From assembly GCA_004298465.1 (NCBI GenBank), contig SCRT01000014.1:1-64000 (forward strand): 64,000 bases of DNA. The letters are read 5' to 3'. Below the pieces are notes generated by a model, which was given only the letters and a program-made list of their open reading frames with translations, did no database searches and had not been told where the DNA came from. Every line of letters starts with the position of its first letter. The first letter of the stretch is position 1. The position numbers and the translations under genes were made by a program. This document shows positions 1 through 8,808 of the stretch, piece by piece. This DNA comes from Nevskiaceae bacterium (GTDB lineage: Bacteria > Pseudomonadota > Gammaproteobacteria > Nevskiales > Nevskiaceae).

Positions 1-249
1 GTAGGTTTCGTCAAGGTGTACGGTGCCTCCGGTCCCCCTCACGCAATGTGGATGCGACTGGGGCCGCGTCGGCACAGGAAGGGATGGACGGGGTGTTGCG
101 TCGTGGAGGCTTCGGGAGATATGGAGCACCGGTACGGAGTGGGGATAGGCGGGCACGGCCCGCGTCCGAAGTCGGCTCGACCCGCCTCCGGCAAGGGCCT
201 GCGCAACGGCCAGGCGGCTCCGGGTTCGCCGCAAAGCGGTCGTCGATGA
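1..249 (+). CDS. C-terminal end of an unidentified protein (partial, 5' end outside window)
   Basis: A frame is open from the first base to a TGA at 247-249 that overlaps the ATG of the next gene as ATGA, the junction style used throughout this cluster. Its third codon positions are strongly G/C, as expected for coding DNA here. The 82 visible residues are rich in Gly, Pro, Arg and Ser and match no family I recognise. Because the frame has no stop it may be the tail of the preceding gene of the flagellar cluster. It could also be chance, since the two other forward frames are also long. Function unknown. Confidence 0.35.
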   Translation, partial: VGFVKVYGASGPPHAMWMRLGPRRHRKGWTGCCVVEASGDMEHRYGVGIGGHGPRPKSARPASGKGLRNGQAAPGSPQSGRR

Positions 250-1409
250 ATCCATCGACGACGGGAACCGACACCGCGCGGGAGCGACTCGACCGCCTTG
301 CCGGATACATCGCACACGATCCGGGAAATCGCACACTGGTCCTGGAAGCCGGCCGGCTCGCCCTGGAACTGGGATGTCCCGGGCAGGCGCTTGCCTGGGT
401 CGACCACCTGCTGGATACCGTTCCCGGGGATCGCCCCCTCACTGCGCTCAAGGCGAGCCTGTGCCTCGGACTCGGGCGTCCGGCGGATGCCGAGGCGATC
501 CTCGAGTCGCTGATCGCGCAGGAGGATGACAATCCGGTCCTGCGCTACAACCTTGCGTGGGCCCGCACGCAGAACGGGAATCCGGCTGCGGCTTTCGAGG
601 ATCTGGAGCGGATTACGCCCGAGGCTCGGGATGGGCTTCCCCGGTACTGGGTACTGCGGGCGCAGGCTGCCTACCATCGACAGGCGTTTGACGAGGCGCT
701 GGCGGCGATCGACCACTTCCTGGCGTCCAGTCCGGACGACGTGGAGGCGCTCAATCTCCGCAGCCTGATGCTGCTGGACAGTGGGGCGTCGACGGAGGCC
801 GGGGCCGCGGCGCAGGTACTGCTGGCACGCAACCCCGATTCCGAGGTAGCGCGCCTGGTGCTTGGGACGCTGGCGCTGGAGCGCCGCGAGGCGGATGAGA
901 CGGAGCGGTGGCTGCGCCCGGTCACGCAATCTTCCGCGCTGGGCGGACGCGCCTGGTCGGCCCTGGGGTTCGCGGCCCTGCTCAGGCAGCAGCCCGAGGA
1001 TGCGGAGAACTGTTTCCTCGAGGCCGTCAAGACCATGCCGAACCATTTGGGGACCTGGCATGGACTGGCCTGGGTGCGGATCATGCGGGGAAACCTGGAC
1101 GGCGCGCGGCAGGCCGTCGAGCGTGCGATGCGGGTCAACCGGAGCTTCGCCGACAATCACGGGACGCTGGGCGTGATCGATGCCATGCAGAATCGTTTGA
1201 CGGAGGCAGGGTTGTCGGTGCGGCGCGCCCTGCGCCTCAATCCCGGATCGGCGGCAGCCCTGTATGCGAAGAGCCTGATCCTGGCGAAGTCCGGGGATGT
1301 GCACGGTTCGGAGGAGCTCATCGGACGGATCCTCGACCGCCGTTCCATGCCGAATGCGCAGTCCATCGCGCATATCATGGCGGAGCAGGCGGGACGGACG
1401 CGGCATTAG
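246..1409 (+). CDS. Tetratricopeptide-repeat protein at the head of the flagellar-type cluster
   Basis: The 387-residue product is almost entirely TPR-like helical pairs: repeated patterns such as A-x-L-x-L-G-R-x-x-D-A-E followed by N-P-x-x-x-x-x-x-L-A occur from about residue 30 to 370. I chose the ATG at 246 because it overlaps the upstream stop (ATGA); the same frame is open further 5'. There is no signal peptide or membrane segment, so it is probably cytoplasmic and acts as a protein-binding scaffold or chaperone. It sits 42 bases before fliQ on the same strand and is probably co-transcribed. TPR proteins serve as chaperones or regulators in several type III systems, but no specific family is recognised. 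Confidence 0.75.
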   Translation: MNPSTTGTDTARERLDRLAGYIAHDPGNRTLVLEAGRLALELGCPGQALAWVDHLLDTVPGDRPLTALKASLCLGLGRPADAEAILESLIAQEDDNPVLRYNLAWARTQNGNPAAAFEDLERITPEARDGLPRYWVLRAQAAYHRQAFDEALAAIDHFLASSPDDVEALNLRSLMLLDSGASTEAGAAAQVLLARNPDSEVARLVLGTLALERREADETERWLRPVTQSSALGGRAWSALGFAALLRQQPEDAENCFLEAVKTMPNHLGTWHGLAWVRIMRGNLDGARQAVERAMRVNRSFADNHGTLGVIDAMQNRLTEAGLSVRRALRLNPGSAAALYAKSLILAKSGDVHGSEELIGRILDRRSMPNAQSIAHIMAEQAGRTRH

Positions 1410-1451
1410 GCGGCGGCCGGATGCGGGTCGTGGTCGGGCAGGGAGAAATCG

Positions 1452-1721
1452 GTGAACATCGATACGACGCTTGAGTTGATGCGGAGCATGCTCTGGGCCG
1501 CCTTGATGGTGAGTGCGCCCGTCATCGGGATCAGCATGGTGATCGGCTTGATCATCAGCCTGGTCCAGGTCGTGACCCAGGTGCAGGAAATGACGCTGAC
1601 CTTCGTGCCGAAATTGCTGGGGGTCTTCTTCGTGCTGCTGTTCGGCGGAGGATGGATGCTGTCCCGGCTCCTTGCCTACAGCCGTGACGTGATCGTCAGC
1701 ATCCCTCAGCTCATCCACTGA
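1452..1721 (+). CDS. fliQ: Flagellar export gate protein FliQ
   Basis: An 89-residue protein with two hydrophobic helices (about residues 15-40 and 50-75), the normal length and layout of FliQ/SctS. The segment V-T-Q-V-Q-E-M-T-L-T-F-V-P-K is the family signature between the helices. It forms part of the FliP5-FliQ4-FliR1 export gate in the inner membrane, through which rod and hook subunits pass. The start is a GTG at 1452 preceded by an AGGGAG ribosome site. FliR follows after 14 bases. fliQ is separated from its usual partner fliP, which lies about 18 kb downstream in the same cluster. Confidence 0.95.
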   Translation: MNIDTTLELMRSMLWAALMVSAPVIGISMVIGLIISLVQVVTQVQEMTLTFVPKLLGVFFVLLFGGGWMLSRLLAYSRDVIVSIPQLIH

Positions 1722-1735
1722 TCCCCGAGCCCCGG

Positions 1736-2497
1736 ATGGATGCGCATCTGGACGCTGCCTGGCTGTTTTGCGTTTTCCTGATCGCGACGCGGCTGGCCGG
1801 ATTGCTGTTCCTCACCCCGGTCCTGGGCTTCAGCACGGTCCCTCCCGTGATCCGGGTGATCTTCGTCCTGGTCCTCGCGTACTGTCTTGCCGCGGTGCCG
1901 GAAGTGCATGCGGTGGATGTGCCCGACAACCTGGTGTCGCTCGGAGTCGTGACGGTATCGGAGTTCGGGATCGGGGCGCTGATCGGCGGGATCATGCGCG
2001 CCGCGATCGCGTCCTTCGGTTTCGCGGGGCAGCTCATCGACTTTCAGGTGGGATTCAGTGCGGCCGCGCTGTTCGATCCACTGACCAGCATCCAGAGTTC
2101 GGTCATCAGCACGCTACTGGAAACATTTGCCGCGGTGGCGTTTTTGGCCTTGGACATGCATCACGTCCTGTTGCGGGGGTTTGCGATGCTGTTCGTCGAC
2201 CTGCCGCCGGGGATCGTCGGCGGGTCGATGGATATGTCGGCGCTGTTCACCGCGATGGGACTGGTGTTCTTCTACGGCCTGGCTATCGCGGTGCCGGTGG
2301 TGCTGGGATTGATGCTCGTCGATGTGGCCATCGCGGTGACCTCTCGTTCGATGCCGCAGATCAACATCTATTTCGTCGCCCTGCCGTTCAAGGTCTTCTT
2401 CGGCCTTGGCTTGCTCGCACTGAGCTTCGTGCATGTAGGACCGCTGGCCCAGTCGGTGTTCGAGCGCGCGATCGGTTCGATTGCCCAGGTGCATTGA
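1736..2497 (+). CDS. fliR: Flagellar export gate protein FliR
   Basis: A 253-residue, very hydrophobic protein with about six membrane segments, matching FliR/SctT in length and pattern. Conserved stretches include A-x-R-x-x-x-L-x-x-x-P near residue 20 and the polar G-F-x-x-Q-x-I-D-F-Q-x-G loop near residue 100. It caps the helical FliP-FliQ assembly of the export gate. It lies between fliQ and flhB, the classical fliQ-fliR-flhB order, with a 6-base gap to flhB. Confidence 0.95.
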   Translation: MDAHLDAAWLFCVFLIATRLAGLLFLTPVLGFSTVPPVIRVIFVLVLAYCLAAVPEVHAVDVPDNLVSLGVVTVSEFGIGALIGGIMRAAIASFGFAGQLIDFQVGFSAAALFDPLTSIQSSVISTLLETFAAVAFLALDMHHVLLRGFAMLFVDLPPGIVGGSMDMSALFTAMGLVFFYGLAIAVPVVLGLMLVDVAIAVTSRSMPQINIYFVALPFKVFFGLGLLALSFVHVGPLAQSVFERAIGSIAQVH

Positions 2498-2503
2498 CGA
2501 CTC

Positions 2504-3586
2504 ATGGCCCAACAGGAAACCGAGCAGGACAAGTCCGAGGCCGCAACGCCTTTCAAGTTGTCGGAAGCGCGCAGGAAGGGCATGGTGGCCCGCAGCGTGG
2601 AGGTCAACGTCGCCGGGACGCTCCTCGCCGGATTGCTGTGTGTTACAGCCTTTTCCACCTGGGGCATCGAGCGCTTCCTCAGGCTGGAGCGCGGAATCCT
2701 TGCGAGCGCCGGCCGCTGGACCTTCGACACGGCCGATGTCACCAACCGCCTCTCGGTCATCGGGCACGCGGCGGTTTACGTCCTGAGCCCGCTGCTCGCG
2801 CTCGTCGTGGTGGCGGCGCTGGCGGGCAATCTGCTGCAGATCGGTGCGGTGTTCAGCGTGGAACCGCTCAAACCGGATCTCAATCGGCTGAATCCGGCGA
2901 CGGGGTTCAAGCGGCTGTTCTCGATCCGGACACTGTTCGAGGCCGTCAAGTCGATCGTGAAGCTCGCGGCTTTTGGCGGCGCCGCCTATCTGCTCCTGGA
3001 TCCGGTATTCCACCGCCTCGGGGGCCTGTATGCCCAGGCGCCTGCCCGGTATCCCGCCACTTTCGTCCACGAAGGGAACCGCCTGTTGTCGGGGCTGGTC
3101 GGCATCGCGGTGGCGATCGGCATCATCGACTGGGTCTATAGCCGGTGGGAGTTCGGCCGGCAGATGCGGATGAGCCGCCGGGAGATCCGCGAAGAGGTGA
3201 AGCGTCGGGAGGGCGATCCGCAAATCCGCTCCCGACGGAGAGCCCTGCAGCGCGAATTGCGTCGGAAGGCATCGGCATTGCGGAAGATCAAGGATTCCGA
3301 CGTGCTGATCACGAATCCCACCCATTACGCCGTGGCGTTGAAGTACAGGCGGGGCGAAGCGCGGGCTCCGGAAGTCCTCAGCAAAGGGCGCGGCGCCCTG
3401 GCCGGGAGGATGCGGGACGTCGCTTTCCGTTACCGGATTCCGATCGTTCCCCATCCGCGGCTGGCGCGCGCACTCTACGAACAAACCCCGATCGGCGCCC
3501 CGATCGGGGTCGAGCACTATGAGGTGGTGGCGACGATTCTGCGCGCCGTCTACGAACGAAAAGAGAGAATGGAGCAGGGGTCGTGA
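2504..3586 (+). CDS. flhB: Flagellar export switch protein FlhB
   Basis: A 360-residue protein with four membrane segments in the first ~210 residues and a soluble C-terminal domain. The autocleavage motif N-P-T-H is intact (Asn271-Pro272-Thr273-His274; codons at 3314-3325). In this family self-cleavage between Asn and Pro allows the change of export specificity from rod/hook to filament-type substrates. The N-terminus (Q-Q-E-T-E-Q-D-K-S-E-A-A-T-P-F-K) is the canonical FlhB start. Its TGA overlaps the GTG of flhA, so the two are translationally coupled. Retention of NPTH suggests substrate switching is still used. Confidence 0.97.
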   Translation: MAQQETEQDKSEAATPFKLSEARRKGMVARSVEVNVAGTLLAGLLCVTAFSTWGIERFLRLERGILASAGRWTFDTADVTNRLSVIGHAAVYVLSPLLALVVVAALAGNLLQIGAVFSVEPLKPDLNRLNPATGFKRLFSIRTLFEAVKSIVKLAAFGGAAYLLLDPVFHRLGGLYAQAPARYPATFVHEGNRLLSGLVGIAVAIGIIDWVYSRWEFGRQMRMSRREIREEVKRREGDPQIRSRRRALQRELRRKASALRKIKDSDVLITNPTHYAVALKYRRGEARAPEVLSKGRGALAGRMRDVAFRYRIPIVPHPRLARALYEQTPIGAPIGVEHYEVVATILRAVYERKERMEQGS

Positions 3587-5649
3587 TCCAGCTACTTCGG
3601 CAGGCATTCGGTTCGCGCAGCGATGTCGGGATCATCGTCGCCGTGCTGGGAATCCTCTTCGTCCTGTTTTTCCCGATTCCGGCAGGATTGCTCGATTTCC
3701 TGCTGATCCTCAATCTCAGCTTTGCGTTGCTCATCCTGTTGCTGACCTTCTATACCGACAAGCCGCTGGCCTTTTCGACGTTTCCCTCGCTGCTCCTGAT
3801 CGCGACGCTGTTCCGTCTCTCGCTGAACATCGCCGCCACGCGGCTGATCCTTTCGCAGGGAGACGCGGGCCGCGTCATCGCGACGATCGGACAGCATGTC
3901 GTGTCGGGGAATTACGTGATCGGTATCGTCGTCTTCGCGATCCTGATCGTCGTGCAATACGTGGTCGTTACCAACGGGGCCCAGCGGGTGGCCGAGGTGG
4001 CGGCCCGCTTCACCCTCGATGCCATGCCGGGCAAGCAGATGAGCATCGATGCCGAGATGAACATGGGTCTCATCGACGAAGCCGAGGCCAAGCGCCGGCG
4101 GGCGTTGATCGAACGCGAGGCGAGCTTTTACGGTGCGATGGATGGCGCCAGCAAGTTCGTGAAGGGCGACGCCATCGCGGCAATCGTCATCATCCTCATC
4201 GACATCATCGGCGGGTTGTCAGTGGGCCTGGTGCAGCGCGGGCTCTCGTGGTCCGAGGCACTGAACCTCTATACCTTGCTGACGGTGGGCGACGGTATCG
4301 TCACCCAGATTCCCGCGCTCGTCATCGCCACGGCAACGGGCATCATCGTCACGCGGGCCGCGACGGACGCCCATCTCAGTGAGGAGATCGCCCGCCAGAT
4401 CACGCGCTATCCGAAGTCCCTGATCACGGTCGGCGTGGGGCTGCTGATGGCGCTCGCCATGCCGGGGATTCCCGCGATGCCGGTGGCGCTGCTGCTGGCA
4501 GCGGATGTCGCGCTCATCGTCTTCGCATTGCGTGCGCAACGGCGCCAGGAAACGTCTCCCGATGACCCGGCAGGGACGCAGGCTCCCTCGGAGCCTTCCG
4601 CCGATACCGAAGACTTGCGGGCGCTGCTTCCGGTGGATCCGATCGAAATCCTGATCGGCTCAGCGCTGGTACCGATCCTGGGTGAGCAGGACGGCATCTT
4701 CATGCGACGCATCCAGGCGTTCCGGCGCCAATTCGCACTCGATTTCGGCTTCGTGTTCCAGCAGGTGCGGATCCGTGATACGGGCAGACGCAACTCGCAG
4801 GACTACGAGGTGCGCATCCTGGGCGCCCGCATCGCACAGGGCCGGCTGCTGCCCGATCACCTCCTCGCCATCAATCCCGGTGGCGAGCGCCCGGCGCTCG
4901 AGGGCATCCAGGCGCGCGATCCGACCTTCGGACTTCCGGCCATCTGGATTCCGGATGGAACATCCGAGCATGCCCGCCGCAGCGGGTACACGGTTGTCGA
5001 TCCCGTAACGGTGCTGGCGACGCATTTCAGCGAGCTGGTCAAGAACTACGCCGGGGATCTGCTGAGCCGGGGAGAAACCGAGGTGCTGTTCAACCAGTTG
5101 CGCGAGCGCCAGCCGACCCTGGTGGAGGAATTGATCCCCGGGGTGCTTTCCCTGGGCGAAATCCAGCGGGTCCTGCAGAATCTGCTGCGGGAGAATGTCT
5201 CGATCCGCAATCTCGAATACATCGCTGAAGTCCTGCTGGACCAGGGTCGGAGCATCAAGGACGCCGATGTGCTGACGGAACTCGTCAGACAGCGGTTGGG
5301 GAATGTCATTTGTGACCGACTGGGGGCTGCGGACGGGGCGATGCATGTCTTGACGCTGGACCCGACGATCGAGGAGCGGCTGCGGCAGGGGCTCAAGCAA
5401 GCGGAGAAGAAAACGGTCCTCATTCTCGATCCGCAGATGCTCGAGAACTTCATCAAAAAGCTGGCACAGCGATGCGAGGAAATGATGGTTCAGAGTCTGA
5501 GTCCTGTGTTACTATGCTCGCCAAGCCTTCGTAGGCATATCAGGAAATTGACGGAGAGGTCGCTGCCGCAACTTGCGATCCTGTCGCTCAATGAGGTGCC
5601 TCAACACAAAGTCGTGAAGTCTTTCGGCATGCTCGAAAAAACGGCTTGA
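3583..5649 (+). CDS. flhA: Flagellar export gate protein FlhA
   Basis: A 688-residue protein, the normal length for FlhA/SctV. The N-terminal half has about eight membrane helices and the FHIPEP-type signature F-P-S-L-L-L-I-A-T-L-F-R-L-S-L-N (from about residue 65). The C-terminal half is the cytoplasmic nonameric ring domain that docks chaperone-substrate complexes and couples proton flow to export. The GTG start at 3583 overlaps the flhB stop. It is one of the best conserved genes of the cluster and would be the best phylogenetic marker for placing the system. Confidence 0.97.
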   Translation: MIQLLRQAFGSRSDVGIIVAVLGILFVLFFPIPAGLLDFLLILNLSFALLILLLTFYTDKPLAFSTFPSLLLIATLFRLSLNIAATRLILSQGDAGRVIATIGQHVVSGNYVIGIVVFAILIVVQYVVVTNGAQRVAEVAARFTLDAMPGKQMSIDAEMNMGLIDEAEAKRRRALIEREASFYGAMDGASKFVKGDAIAAIVIILIDIIGGLSVGLVQRGLSWSEALNLYTLLTVGDGIVTQIPALVIATATGIIVTRAATDAHLSEEIARQITRYPKSLITVGVGLLMALAMPGIPAMPVALLLAADVALIVFALRAQRRQETSPDDPAGTQAPSEPSADTEDLRALLPVDPIEILIGSALVPILGEQDGIFMRRIQAFRRQFALDFGFVFQQVRIRDTGRRNSQDYEVRILGARIAQGRLLPDHLLAINPGGERPALEGIQARDPTFGLPAIWIPDGTSEHARRSGYTVVDPVTVLATHFSELVKNYAGDLLSRGETEVLFNQLRERQPTLVEELIPGVLSLGEIQRVLQNLLRENVSIRNLEYIAEVLLDQGRSIKDADVLTELVRQRLGNVICDRLGAADGAMHVLTLDPTIEERLRQGLKQAEKKTVLILDPQMLENFIKKLAQRCEEMMVQSLSPVLLCSPSLRRHIRKLTERSLPQLAILSLNEVPQHKVVKSFGMLEKTA

Positions 5650-5668
5650 TCGACTCGGGGGAGTAGGG

Positions 5669-6385
5669 ATGGATGCGACGTTTGCAATGTCCCGCCTGGG
5701 ATTGTTGTCAGACCTCAGACGCATCGACATCTACAGCCAGAATCTCGCGAACCTGGACACCGTCGGTTACCGACGCCAAGTGCCGGTGACGGTTCCTTTC
5801 GACACCCGCCTGACCGCCCTCTCCGAAGCTAGTAGCACGAATCCGGCAACGTCATCCTTGTCCGACAATTCCCTGGGGCCGTTACGGCACACGGGGAATC
5901 CACTCGATCTTGCGTTGGCCGGGAGTGGGTATTTCGTCGTGGAAACGCCGGGCGGCGTCCAGTACACGCGCCGGGGGGATTTCACCATCGATGCCCAGGG
6001 CCGGCTGGTCTCGGGACACGGGTTTCCCGTGATGGGAGACGGCGCCGAGATCCGCCTGCCGAATTCCAACTTCACTGTCGAAAGTGACGGGAGCCTCGTG
6101 TCGGATGGGACGAAAATCGCCAAGCTCGACATCGCCCGCTTCGATGATCCTTCGATCCTCACGTACATCGGCGGAGGAATGTTCGAGGCTCCCGGGGCGA
6201 CGCCCTCCAGGGATCCTGGCGTGACCCCCGTGAAGCAGGGATTCCTCGAGGACTCGAATGTCAGTCCGGCGCAGGAGATGGTGGGCTTGATGGAGACGAC
6301 ACGCCATCTGCAAATGGAGCGGAACATGCTCATGGCCTACGACGGTCTGCTCAACAGCGCGATCAATACACTCGCAGTGTTCTAG
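5669..6385 (+). CDS. flgF: Proximal rod protein FlgF
   Basis: A 238-residue member of the flagellar rod/hook axial family. It has the N-terminal heptad segment ending D-I-Y-S-Q-N-L-A-N-L-D-T-x-G-Y-R, the central L-A-L-A-G-S-G-Y-F-V-V block and the C-terminal V-S-P-A-Q-E-M-V-G-L-M-E helix. Length and position directly before flgG identify it as FlgF, a rod component exported through the FlhA/FlhB gate. A GGGGGAGTAGGG ribosome site precedes the ATG. Confidence 0.85.
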   Translation: MDATFAMSRLGLLSDLRRIDIYSQNLANLDTVGYRRQVPVTVPFDTRLTALSEASSTNPATSSLSDNSLGPLRHTGNPLDLALAGSGYFVVETPGGVQYTRRGDFTIDAQGRLVSGHGFPVMGDGAEIRLPNSNFTVESDGSLVSDGTKIAKLDIARFDDPSILTYIGGGMFEAPGATPSRDPGVTPVKQGFLEDSNVSPAQEMVGLMETTRHLQMERNMLMAYDGLLNSAINTLAVF

Positions 6386-6420
6386 CCAAGGCAAGGGTTT
6401 GCGGGACCAAGGGAGGGGCA

Positions 6421-7203
6421 ATGATCAGTTCGTTTTACATCGGAGCGACGGGCTTGGGGGCGCAGCAAGCCAGGATCGACGCGATTTCCAACAACATTTC
6501 GAACGTCAACACCACCGCTTACAAACAGCAGCGCGTGAGCTTCGAGGATCTGTTCTACCGACCGTTGCTTGCCCCGACTGGCTTGGTGAGCCCCTTGGCA
6601 GGCGGGCTGATCGGTCAGGGTACGGCCATCGCCCGTACCGATACGATCTTTACCCCGGGCGATCTCCAAAAAACCGGCAACACGCTGGATGTGGCAATCA
6701 AGGGTGACGGGTTCTTCGAGGTGCAGCTTGCCGACGGGACGCGCGCCTATACGCGCCTTGGCTCGTTGAGCCTCGACAGCAATGGGCAACTCGCAACGCA
6801 GTCGGGGGATCTGCTGACAACGCAGATGACGGTTCCTCCCGATGCCTCGAATATCCAGATCTCGGAAAATGGACAGGTAACGGCCACCCTGGCCAGCCAG
6901 TCCCAGCCCGCGACCTTGGGACAGCTTCAGCTTTCCAACTTCATCAATCCAGACGGACTGCAACCGCTGGGAAGCGGGCTGTATGCCGCAACGGAAAGCT
7001 CCGGGCAGCCGTATTCCGCACTCCCGGGGCAGCAAGGGACAGGGCTCCTGGAACAAGGTTATCTGGAAGCCTCCAACGTCGATCTGGCCTCCGAAATGGT
7101 GAATCTGGTTGTGGCGCAGCAGGCCTACCAGATCAGTTCGAAAGTGGTGCAGATCTCCGATCAGATACTGTCGACAATCGCCAATCTGCCGTCGGGGGCG
7201 TAA
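6421..7203 (+). CDS. flgG: Distal rod protein FlgG
   Basis: A 260-residue protein, the typical FlgG length. It starts with S-S-F-Y-I-G-A-T-G-L-G-A-Q-Q and the N-N-I-S-N-V-N-T-T-A-Y-K axial motif, and ends with the conserved helix L-E-A-S-N-V-D-L-A-S-E-M-V-N-L-V. FlgG builds the distal rod that crosses the periplasm and passes through the P and L rings encoded just downstream. The start is supported by a GGGAGGGGC ribosome site. It retains the features of a functional rod subunit. Confidence 0.93.
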   Translation: MISSFYIGATGLGAQQARIDAISNNISNVNTTAYKQQRVSFEDLFYRPLLAPTGLVSPLAGGLIGQGTAIARTDTIFTPGDLQKTGNTLDVAIKGDGFFEVQLADGTRAYTRLGSLSLDSNGQLATQSGDLLTTQMTVPPDASNIQISENGQVTATLASQSQPATLGQLQLSNFINPDGLQPLGSGLYAATESSGQPYSALPGQQGTGLLEQGYLEASNVDLASEMVNLVVAQQAYQISSKVVQISDQILSTIANLPSGA

Positions 7204-7208
7204 GTCCC

Positions 7209-8216
7209 GTGCAGGCGGAAGATTGCCAACCCCTCACGCTGGCTGGGTTGCTGTTGGGAGGCTTCGTGTTGTTCGTTGGCCTGACCGGGGCGGTCACGGC
7301 ACGCGGAAGTGCGCCATCCGAAATCCAAGTCGGTTTCAAGCCACACGTTGTCCTGACCCATGGCGATGTAAGTCTGGGACAGCTCGTCAGGGTGCAAAGC
7401 GACGATGCGGCAGCGGCCGATCGCCTGCGAACCCTGAATGTGGCATTCGGTGCCCTGCCTCCTGCGGCGTTCTCGGTTTCGAGGGAACGGATTCTGTCGA
7501 TCATCGCGGCACAAGCGCCAGACCTGCTGGAGCGGATCCGCTGGGAAGGTGCGGATGGTACCGGGGTAAGGGTCGCAACGAAATCGCTGGATCTCACACA
7601 GCTCGAAAACCAGGCCGGCAACGCGCTGAGGCGCTGGCTGTTGACCCGATTCGGCGACATCTCCGTCAAGGCGCTTCCATCCGCAGTGCAAATACCCGCA
7701 GTCGCCAGCGATGCATCGGTCTCCCTCCGGCCGGTCGAGGGGCCGGTTCGAAGTCGCATGACGGTCTGGGTCGACATCACCCATGGTGGGTTGCCCGTTC
7801 AGTCGATTCCCCTGTGGTTCGCGGTTTCCGCGTCGCAATCGGTCTGTGTGACCCGCCGGTCCGTTCCGTCGCGGGCCGAGATCGGATCGCAGGATGTCGT
7901 CGTCCGTGTCCTGGACGTGGCGCCGTATGCGGGACGGCAGATCTCCGACCCCCGGGAGATCGTCGGCCATCGGGCGATCGCTCCGCTCTCCCCAGGCCAG
8001 GTGATCACTCGGGACAGGATCAGGGACAGCTACGACGTCGAGGCAGGTGACGAAGTGGCATTGCGCCTGCAGCAAGGGGGCCTGACCCTGCAGACGCATG
8101 GGATCGCACTTCAATCCGGACAGAAAGGCCAGGATGTCCACATCCGCTTCCCCAAGAGCGGTTCGATGACCGTCGCCCGGGTAATTGGACAGGACAGAGC
8201 GGAGGTATTCCCGTGA
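7209..8216 (+). CDS. flgA: Flagellar P-ring assembly chaperone FlgA
   Basis: A 335-residue protein with an N-terminal hydrophobic export segment (about residues 8-28) and a C-terminal SAF-type domain containing P-S-R-A-E-I-G-S, P-G-Q-V-I-T-R-D and D-E-V-A-L-R-L-Q, the FlgA signature. FlgA is a periplasmic chaperone that helps FlgI polymerise into the P ring. It starts with GTG at 7209 just after flgG and its TGA overlaps the GTG of flgH. At 335 residues it is longer than many FlgA proteins (about 220); the extra length is N-terminal. Confidence 0.85.
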   Translation: MQAEDCQPLTLAGLLLGGFVLFVGLTGAVTARGSAPSEIQVGFKPHVVLTHGDVSLGQLVRVQSDDAAAADRLRTLNVAFGALPPAAFSVSRERILSIIAAQAPDLLERIRWEGADGTGVRVATKSLDLTQLENQAGNALRRWLLTRFGDISVKALPSAVQIPAVASDASVSLRPVEGPVRSRMTVWVDITHGGLPVQSIPLWFAVSASQSVCVTRRSVPSRAEIGSQDVVVRVLDVAPYAGRQISDPREIVGHRAIAPLSPGQVITRDRIRDSYDVEAGDEVALRLQQGGLTLQTHGIALQSGQKGQDVHIRFPKSGSMTVARVIGQDRAEVFP

Positions 8217-8800
8217 CGAAAGGTGGCGCCGTATGCCTTGCAGCGTGGGTCTGGATTCTTGCGGGCCTGCCATTCGCAGCTTCGGCGGCAGACCTGTACG
8301 ACGCGCAACATTTCACACCGCTGACGTCCGACCTCAAGTCTTTCCAGGTGGGCGATGCCCTGACGGTCCTGATCGTCGAAGCTTCCAGCGCGGAAAGCCA
8401 GGCGGAATCCACGGGCGATCGCAACACGAACCTGACCGGGACGCTTCAGACACCCGGCAGCGGCAGCCGCTCGGCCAGAATCGGGTTCGAGCACCGGACC
8501 GACAACACGGGCGACACCAACCGGATGGGTTCGCTGCAAGCGGAGATCTCGGTACACATAGTCAAGGTGCTTCCCGGCGGCAATTTCATGGTAGACGGCC
8601 TGCAGTCGATCGACATCAACGGCGAGCAGCAGAAGATTTCGGTGTCCGGCATGGTGCGCCCCGTCGACGTATCGTCCGACAACGTCGTGCTCTCGACCCG
8701 GCTGGTCGACGCGGACATCCGCTACACCGGAAAAGGGTTCGTCGACCGCAGCCAGCGCGAAGGCTGGCTGTCCCGTCTCTTGGACTACATCGGCTTGTGA
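8213..8800 (+). CDS. flgH: L-ring protein FlgH lacking a lipobox
   Basis: A 195-residue FlgH: V-G-D-A-L-T-V-L-I-V-E, G-N-F-M-V-D-G and the C-terminal G-W-L-S-R-L-L-D-Y-I-G-L are all present. FlgH normally is an outer-membrane lipoprotein of about 230 residues with an L-x-x-C lipobox. Here the signal peptide ends A-A-S-A-A-D with no cysteine near the cleavage point, and the only N-terminal cysteine lies inside the hydrophobic core (residue 8). The L ring may therefore not be lipid anchored. The GTG start overlaps the flgA stop. Confidence 0.9.
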   Translation: MTKGGAVCLAAWVWILAGLPFAASAADLYDAQHFTPLTSDLKSFQVGDALTVLIVEASSAESQAESTGDRNTNLTGTLQTPGSGSRSARIGFEHRTDNTGDTNRMGSLQAEISVHIVKVLPGGNFMVDGLQSIDINGEQQKISVSGMVRPVDVSSDNVVLSTRLVDADIRYTGKGFVDRSQREGWLSRLLDYIGL

Positions 8801-8808
8801 TCACGGCA

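Noticed and set aside
39-1718. Long minus-strand open frame opposite the TPR and fliQ genes
   Set aside because: It is rich in His, Arg, Pro and Gln, matches no family, and lies antisense to two well-supported genes; typical of antisense frames in GC-rich DNA.
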